Source of the DNA: Endothia cerciana
Lineage: Eukaryota > Ascomycota > Sordariomycetes > Diaporthales > Cryphonectriaceae
Length of the DNA: 64,000 nt
Assembly (NCBI GenBank): GCA_026119935.1
Contig: JALRMH010000058.1
Location: 62,001 to 126,000 of the forward strand
Direction of reading: 5' to 3'
Shown: piece after piece, positions 58,200 to 64,000 of the stretch
Numbering within the stretch: the first letter of the stretch is position 1
How the letters are laid out: every line of letters begins with the position of its first letter
Notes under the pieces: generated by a model
What the model saw: only the letters and a program-made list of their open reading frames with translations
Databases searched by the model: none
What the model was told of the DNA's origin: nothing
Translations under genes and position numbers: made by a program

Positions 58200-59539
58200 T
58201 GTCAACGGTTCAGTGGCGGCGTATGGGTACTAAGTAGAAGATATAAGCCGGCCGCTTGAGAGTACTCAGAACTACTAGAGAACAGAACTCGGAGAAGATT
58301 TGGACCACATTATATAGATACTCAGTCTCCCATACTACTAATGAAGAAGTATCATCATCCATGGGCCTGAGTGAACACCTCTTGCAATAAGCAGAGTGTG
58401 TTGTACGACAGTTAACTATGGCTGCACATACCGCTAGTTGGGGCAGTGAACAGCGCTTGTCCACAAGTCTCTGAGGCTCTGATGGCATGTGATGCCGACC
58501 TGTGCAAATGAGTGGTGTGGTGATGTTACCTTAGACTATTCTTCCTGTAACATAGGGTGGTAGTCTACATCATATGCATGTTGGCATAACCTATCAACAT
58601 ACACCTAAATCATGGCCAGGAAGACTGCGGAGCAATCCCAGACCAAATCCCGAGCCTCAACGCCCTGCTCGTCCAGTTATATCACAATGTCCAAAACGTG
58701 GTGGATGCCTCCATGTAATCAATTTCATTTCCTATCATCTGTCATCTCGTGTGCTGTCCAAAGCCGCAATCATTGATTGGTGCCCACTTTGACGACTAGG
58801 ATGGGATGCAGAAGATATTGTCTGTGGCGGCACGGCGATAGCTTCCAACTAGGAGATGAGTGCCGCTCGCCTGCCACACCTCTTTTGCCAAAGGGATTTG
58901 CTCAGTTTGGAGGTTGGCACCAAGTCTGGAATGATAACCCGGACAAGTATCAAGCACATCCACTGAGAGAGATCTATGTCCCCGGGGTTTGCTGTGCCGT
59001 CGCTCCCTTGCCCTCTCCCGTTCGGAGAACTCGGTGCCTTTAGGCCCAGATTAACTGATGGATGGAAAGCAAGCGAGGTCTTTCAGAGTTGATTCGGAGC
59101 GTGTGGCCGAGTGAACACAGCAGTCCACACAAGTTGTGTCGAGTGAAGGGGTCTGAGTTGGCTTTGCCACTAAATTCGGCTGCTTGTTTGGCTTCACAAG
59201 GTTTGAAGTTGACTTGTTTGATGCCTTATTTAGTTTGATCAGCTATATATTCAGCATGATCAAGTGACTGACTTCCCCGTCGACTATGGCTTGCGGATGG
59301 CAATCATCTTTTCTCCATCGTATGCGCCAACCCCGGTTTTTTTATGGTTTTTTTTTAAATTTTTTTAAATTTTTACCTTGACCAAAACAAGCTAACCTCC
59401 TTCCACGAAGATGTCATCGGTTCGTATGATAGCAAAATACACAGCAACAGTAGGGTCACATCGTTCCAGCTCAGTTGGATGTACAAATCCTCCCAGATCC
59501 CCCAAAAAAATATGTGCAGGCAGGGCCATAACAGCCTCC
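58200..59539. other. P450 promoter and spacer
   Basis: Contains the 5' flank of the P450 gene on the left and the 3' flank of the ATPase gene on the right. Short plus-strand open frames at 58574-59043 have no recognised domain. A T-rich stretch lies at 59336-59372. No RNA gene is seen. Confidence 0.45.
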
Positions 59540-61146
59540 TCAGTTGGCCATGATGCTTTGGCCTCCATCGGCGGTGACCCGGTGTCGAATCCGCACTTTG
59601 AGCACGCCATGGCTGAGCTTCTCCACGGCGTCGGTTCCTGAGGGCTTCAGGATGGCGCTGGGTGCGAACAGCAGGGCCTCGCCGACACGCAGCTTCACGA
59701 TCTGCGCGAAGAGGCCCTCGGCCTGCATGAGGCCGCCGGCGGCGTCGCGGCTGGCGCGGCTGGCGTCCAGCAGTGTGGCGGAGAACTCGGAGACCCCCAC
59801 GAGGTGCTTCTGTAGGGCACTGAGCCACTCCGGTGACGTGAACCGGTGGACGATGGTGACGGAGCACAGGTCCAGCAGCTTCGGCGAAATGGTTGGCTCT
59901 TGGGTGGAGATGATGATACGCGCCGCGAGGTGGCGCTGCAGGCGGATGGTCGCGAGCAGGCTCTCCGTCAGGGCCGAGGACTCACCGCTCTCGTTCATAT
60001 ACCTGTGTGCCTCGTCCAGAGCGACGACGCGGCCGACGTCCTTTTGCTGTTCGAGGAACAGGGACAGGCATAAGTTGAACAATTGGCATGCCCCTTCTGG
60101 GGTCACACAAGGACAAGAGAGATCGACGATCGTTAGCTGACCCGGCCGCGCAGTCCAGCTGTTGCCTAGCGATCGGTCGATCGCCATGAACGACTCAAGA
60201 GTATCGAGGCGCTGGTCAAGCGGTGTCCGGTGGTGGTCAGCGAGGTCCTCACCGTCGAGCATGGCCTTGAAGGCCTTGTAGTTGAAGTGAGAGCCGGGCC
60301 TGCGCTGCTGCTTGATGCGTAGGTCTCGAAGGATCCGGTTGACGGCGTGCATGTATAGAGGCATCGTACCGCCCACCTTGACAGCCATCAGGTCGACCAT
60401 CCGCTTGGTGTTGAGATCACGCTCCCGGATCCGAAGAGGCTCGACACTGGTGTTCATGCCGGCGTACGTTCTGGTGATGGAGCCAATGTTGCTGGGTGCG
60501 CACAGCACACGGACCTTGATGTCGGGATTGCTGGCGATATAGGCAGCCTCACAAGGGGAACCCTTATCGTCAGATGTAAAGGTATCGTAGTGGAAGACGA
60601 TGCCCGCCAGGGGCCGGGGGAGCTCATTGGCTTCGGACTTGAAAAGACAGTTCTCGAGCAGGCAGGAGAGGGTGTGGCTCTTACCAGAGCCCTGGCTGCC
60701 GCAGACAAAGGTGCTGGAGGGCGCGGCGACGTTGTAATAGTACATCTCCTCCGAACGGCTTGGATCACTGGTGTCGCCAGCCATCAGGCCGTACTGGGAG
60801 AACAGTGCACCACCGGCCGACTCTACAGCGGCTCGCACGGTCTCGGTGAAGATTGGAGCGGTCTGGATCTCGTTGACTACATCCTGCACGTGGGTGTGGG
60901 ATCGCTCGAGGAGGGCATGACGACGGACCAGGACGTCCTGGGGGTTGGCGTGGCCATTGGGAAGCCCGTTGCTGGCGAGGCCATTGTTGTCTAGGCCGCC
61001 ACTGGCGAAGCCAGTATTGACCATGCTGTTGGTCGGGAATCCTGATCAATGGAGATCTGTGTCAGAAGAGTGTGCGGATACCTGGAGACGGCGACCCCTC
61101 CAGAGTCAACCTTGGAAGCACCAGCCATGGCCAACTTACCGTTCAT
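59540..61146 (-). CDS. HerA/FtsK-like P-loop ATPase
   Basis: The model is 502 aa from exons 61146-61140 (7 nt) and 61041-59540, minus strand. The intron starts GTAAGT and ends CAG. Walker A GSQGSGKSHT lies at about residues 117-126 and Walker B VVALDEAHRYM at about 341-351. A following IIISTQEPTISPKLLDLCSV resembles the Gln-containing sensor strand of HerA, VirB4 and TraC ATPases. The first 50 residues are low complexity (NNGLASNGLPNG). A small all-helical insert lies between the Walker motifs (MDLMAVKVGG to SHFNYKAFKAML). No membrane segment or nuclease domain is seen. The family is known in fungi only as hypothetical P-loop proteins. A DNA-pumping or remodelling role is inference from fold alone. 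The gene looks intact. Confidence 0.8.
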
Positions 61147-61580
61147 GCCGTGCTGAGAAGACAGGTTCTAGCCCGCCGCTGACAGAGCACGAGGGATCTC
61201 CAGGAACCTGGTTGTGGCAGGACCAACCAACCTATGTTGACTATCGTGGGGGTTCAAGTCTGATGTGATGATATAAGACGACGACGAGTCTGCATGCGGT
61301 TCCAAGCCGATGGCGAGACGCGTCGAGGACTTAAGGCAACGAGGGGAGGATGCTGTGGGCGTCTTTGAAGACGCCTGGGAAAGATCGAATGGGAAGACCA
61401 GTGTGCAGGTGGCTTCCTGCAAGGGAATTTCTGTGGGAGAAAAGGATGGCGTGTACTTCGGTGGAAGGAGCTGGACTCCTTGATGAGCACGGTGGATGAA
61501 CTTCAAGGTCCAGGCCCAGCGGCCGAGGGGTCTTAGGTCTTAGGACTTGGGTTTCCAGAGCTTTAGGCGGTATCGCCTAG
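61147..61580. promoter_or_regulatory. Upstream region of the ATPase gene
   Basis: Probable promoter and leader of the minus-strand ATPase gene. A small palindromic stretch, GGCGGTATCGCCTAGGCGG, lies at about 61567-61585, just before the tandem duplication. Confidence 0.45.
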
Positions 61581-61928
61581 GCGGTCAAGGCCCTCTGGGA
61601 GGCAATGATACAAGATGTCTCCCGCTATAGCCTCTAGATGAGCTCTATAATAGGTACGTGGGCTACAATGCACCGGTGCAGAGTGCTCTTGAGTCCTGCC
61701 TTCCTACAAGCCCAAGCGCTATACCTTTCCCCTTCTATTGTTCCAACTCCTCACAGCGGTCAAGGGCCCTCGAGGAGGCAACAACACAATATGTCTCCTG
61801 CTACAGCCTCTAGATGCCCTCCATAACACGTAGGTTACAATGCACCAGTGCAGACTGCTCTTGTGTCTTGCCTCCTCACAAGCCCAAGTGTTATATCTCC
61901 CCCCTTCTATTGTTCCTACTTCTCACAG
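61581..61928 (+). repeat. Tandem duplication of about 175 bp
   Basis: Copy 1 is 61581-61755 and copy 2 is 61756-61928. They begin GCGGTCAAGG and end CTCACAG. Shared landmarks are GTCTCC-GCTA-AGCCTCTAGATG, CTACAATGCACC-GTGCAGA, and CCCCTTCTATTGTTCC. Most differences are C/T or A/G transitions. No protein or RNA is recognised in the unit. Confidence 0.85.
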
Positions 61929-62252
61929 CTCTTAAGGACAAGGGGGTGGATGGGGATTGCTGTTTGTTCTACATTGAGGATGAGTGGGTCGAAGATGAAG
62001 ATGATGGATGCAATATCATCTTGGCGCGCGAAGGATTCCCACAGCACCTCGGCCCGAGCCGTAGTAGTGTCTCTACTGTAGGCCCACAACGCCTCTTCAG
62101 TGGTTCAAAACCTCCAGCTCGGCAGTAAAGTCCGACGTCAGCCCTCGAATGTGGCCGCATCTCAAGCCCTTTCACCTCCGTACTCGGACTCACCGAGTAG
62201 CCCAGTCTGCGCCTGGGCGCCAAAATCTGCTTTGATCGACGAGGCCGTGGGA
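61929..62252. promoter_or_regulatory. Upstream region of the CCDC97-like gene
   Basis: No supported coding sequence in this 324-bp stretch. A short plus-strand frame (61814-62128) crosses it and includes acidic residues, but it is out of phase with the next gene and has no recognised domain. Confidence 0.4.
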
Positions 62253-63132
62253 ATGACGATGCAAGGAACCACCGCCTCAGACTCGGCTCCGGCCACACCC
62301 AACTCCTTCTCCAGGCCACAGCCGAGGCCGCCGAGGTCGCCAACACGAGCGGCAGAGATCCGAGTCCAGAACAGGCGACGAGAGTACCTGGAGCGGAACC
62401 CCGGATATCTCTCCTCGGCCGAGCACGAGTTCGCAGGTAGATGCAGCCCTTGCTGGGGAGAGGCTCATCAGAGGCCCCCCGGGCCCTCTGTGGCTCGTTA
62501 ATGCGCCCCGACAAGACTTCATGATTACCCGTCTCAGACCGCGAGGGCAGGGCCCGGTGCTGACCAGGTCTACAGATCCCGACCTCTACGACAAGCTTGT
62601 CCGGCGCTTTCAAAGCCCCGCCGAGCGTGAAGCCGAAGGCCGCGCCAGGGGCTGGGGCAAGACCCTCGAGTCATCCCTGATGCGCGGCGAGGCACGGCTC
62701 GAGAGGGTCGCTGCATCCTACACGGGCGACAGGGCTCGCCCTACACTCCCCAGTGGCCCGCCGCGACAGCCAGGTCGGGAATCCGCAGGTACCAATTTTG
62801 ACATCGACTCGGACCTCGCCGAGGAGAAGCCGGTGACCAGGGAGGAAGGCCACGCGGCTTGGGAGGAGTTCTTGCGGGAGAGGTTTGTCAAGGGCGGGGA
62901 CGAGGACTTCAACTACGGCAAGGTGGACAAGAACGAGGACCTAGACTCGATGGAGGACAGGGATAGGGAGGAGGCGTATTTCGACGAGGAAGGGCCGGGA
63001 TGGGCGGATGATAGCGAAGGGGACGAGGGCGATGATGATGGAATGGATGCTAACATTGGGGATCCAGGGCAGCAAAGGAGGCCCAGGAGAGAACGAATAC
63101 TGCTGGGGGAGACCGGGATACAGGACTATTGA
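62253..63132 (+). CDS. CCDC97-like (DUF2052) protein
   Basis: The model is 246 aa from exons 62253-62436 and 62576-63132. The family is conserved from fungi to animals. The animal protein CCDC97 is associated with the SF3B part of the spliceosome, so a nuclear RNA-related role is likely. Signature parts are visible: VQNRRREYLERNPGYLSS then EHEFADPDLYDKLVRRFQ (joined across the intron), SPAEREAEGRARGWGKTLE, LMRGEARLERV, an acidic stretch GDEDFNYGKVDKNEDLD, DREEAYFDEEGPGWADD and the C-terminal ILLGETGIQDY. The N-terminal 35 residues are Ser/Pro-rich and probably disordered. I chose the first in-frame ATG after an upstream region without coding features. A second ATG lies two codons on (62259). 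Confidence 0.85.
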
Positions 63133-64000
63133 CATTGTGGCACCTCTCAGACCCCAGCGTCCGTCTGAGAACATAACCCCTTTCCCATGAACCAACGCGG
63201 ACTTCCAAGCAAGATCATGCATAGTCACAAGACTATGGCCCGGTCTGACCATTGGTTATATTACAGAGTTGCCTACTACCGGGTGCATGGGCGATAAAAA
63301 CAAGCATTATGGAGGGGTTCTCTTTGCCGAGCTCAATCGCAGTCAACTTGGTTGGGATTCGAACCCGCAACGCAGCGGAACACGGAGGCGACAATAACAA
63401 AAAGGTTTCCACCCCCATATAGCTACATTATCTTACCCTTGAAGAGGCAGAGGCTTCAGTTGCCAGCTGGAGCCTTGTACCCAGCAAAATCTCAAAATTC
63501 TTTAGCTTTTTATTTTTTTTATTTTTTTCTCAAGGATAATGATACTTAATTAAGAATTCACATAGAATAATATAGAAAGGAACAATAAGTTCTATAATTA
63601 TGATGACAGTAGAAGGTAGAAAGGCAATGATCTAGATGGATCGAAGTGAAGGCATCATAGGTATTAATAACTGAAGAGAGGTCGGACCTCGGGCGGCCCC
63701 TGGGCAACCCGAGGGCGTGCTAGCCCGTCAGCCGGCAGCTGAACATGGTGCTGGGAGTGATTTCAGATATAATCCTCGCCCGTCACATTTCTCCAGGACG
63801 AGATTTGCTCTTGATTGGTTCAGTAATCACAAGTCCTTCGTACCAGCTTGTCACGGAGATTCGGTGCCAGAGGTCCAATCTAGGACACCGGGCGAAAGCC
63901 TGCGGGAGATCCAGACAGGCCTCGCGCGCAGCATGCCATCATGCGATCCAGGACCAGTCCCAGCTTTGAACGAAGACTCTCAACATCATGATTGATGATG
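63133..64000. other. AT-richer right end of the window
   Basis: No supported gene. It includes a tRNA-like B-box (listed separately), a T-rich stretch at about 63508-63532 and a weak inverted repeat, CCTCGGG to CCCGAGG, at about 63687-63714. Plus-strand frames at 63717-63995 run to the window edge without recognised features. Confidence 0.45.
63340..63440 (-). other. tRNA-like relic with a perfect B-box
   Basis: On the minus strand GCGGGTTCGAATCCC contains the RNA polymerase III B-box consensus. A loose A-box-like TAGCTATATGGG lies about 70 bp upstream. The flanking sequence does not form an acceptor or D-stem, and only three base pairs close the T-loop. It could be a decayed tRNA or the head of a tRNA-derived SINE. 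Confidence 0.3.

Overview
The window looks like nuclear DNA of a filamentous ascomycete, probably a Sordariomycete-type mould. Genes carry many short spliceosomal introns (about 45-280 nt), CT-rich tracts are common, and several families are typically fungal: an F-box protein, a STAND/NACHT protein, a GH3 xylosidase and a microsomal P450. Conserved genes with clear eukaryotic orthologues fix the kingdom: adenylosuccinate lyase, ARPC4, Ubp6/USP14, an Lsb5-like VHS/GAT protein and a CCDC97-like protein. Genus or species cannot be read from the sequence alone.

Layout. 1-10 kb: one small methyltransferase gene (975-2096), then about 8 kb of GC-rich, homopolymer-laden DNA with no intact gene (one possible kinase relic near 8.1-8.35 kb). 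10.3-16.3 kb: tRNA-Asn(GTT), a ten-exon adenylosuccinate lyase gene with 12-nt and 17-nt micro-exons, a possible solo LTR, one copy of a dispersed repeat, and an unrecognised three-exon gene followed by a five-unit tandem repeat. 16.3-22.4 kb: gene-poor. 22.4-31.6 kb: a His-rich repeat protein, the divergent ARPC4/UBP6 pair, and the Lsb5-like gene. 31.6-40 kb: gene-poor and rich in microsatellites. 40-51 kb: very GC-rich genes (F-box protein, an orphan protein with a PD-(D/E)XK-like motif, a GH3 beta-xylosidase) separated by a second copy of the dispersed repeat and a minisatellite. 52-64 kb: lower GC, with a STAND/NACHT-type gene that lacks its P-loop, a cytochrome P450, a HerA-like ATPase and a CCDC97-like protein.

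The genes do not form one pathway. Housekeeping functions (purine synthesis, actin nucleation, proteasomal deubiquitination, endocytic adaptor, RNA/splicing-associated protein) sit among fast-evolving accessory genes (F-box, orphan nuclease-like, NACHT-type, P450, ATPase). No secondary-metabolite core enzyme, CRISPR array, virus or intact transposon was recognised. The features I find most worth checking are the P-loop-less NACHT-type gene, the micro-exons of adenylosuccinate lyase, the orphan protein at 44.0-45.1 kb, the HerA-like ATPase and the paired or tandem repeats. All gene models were built by eye from reading frames and splice consensus, without expression data.
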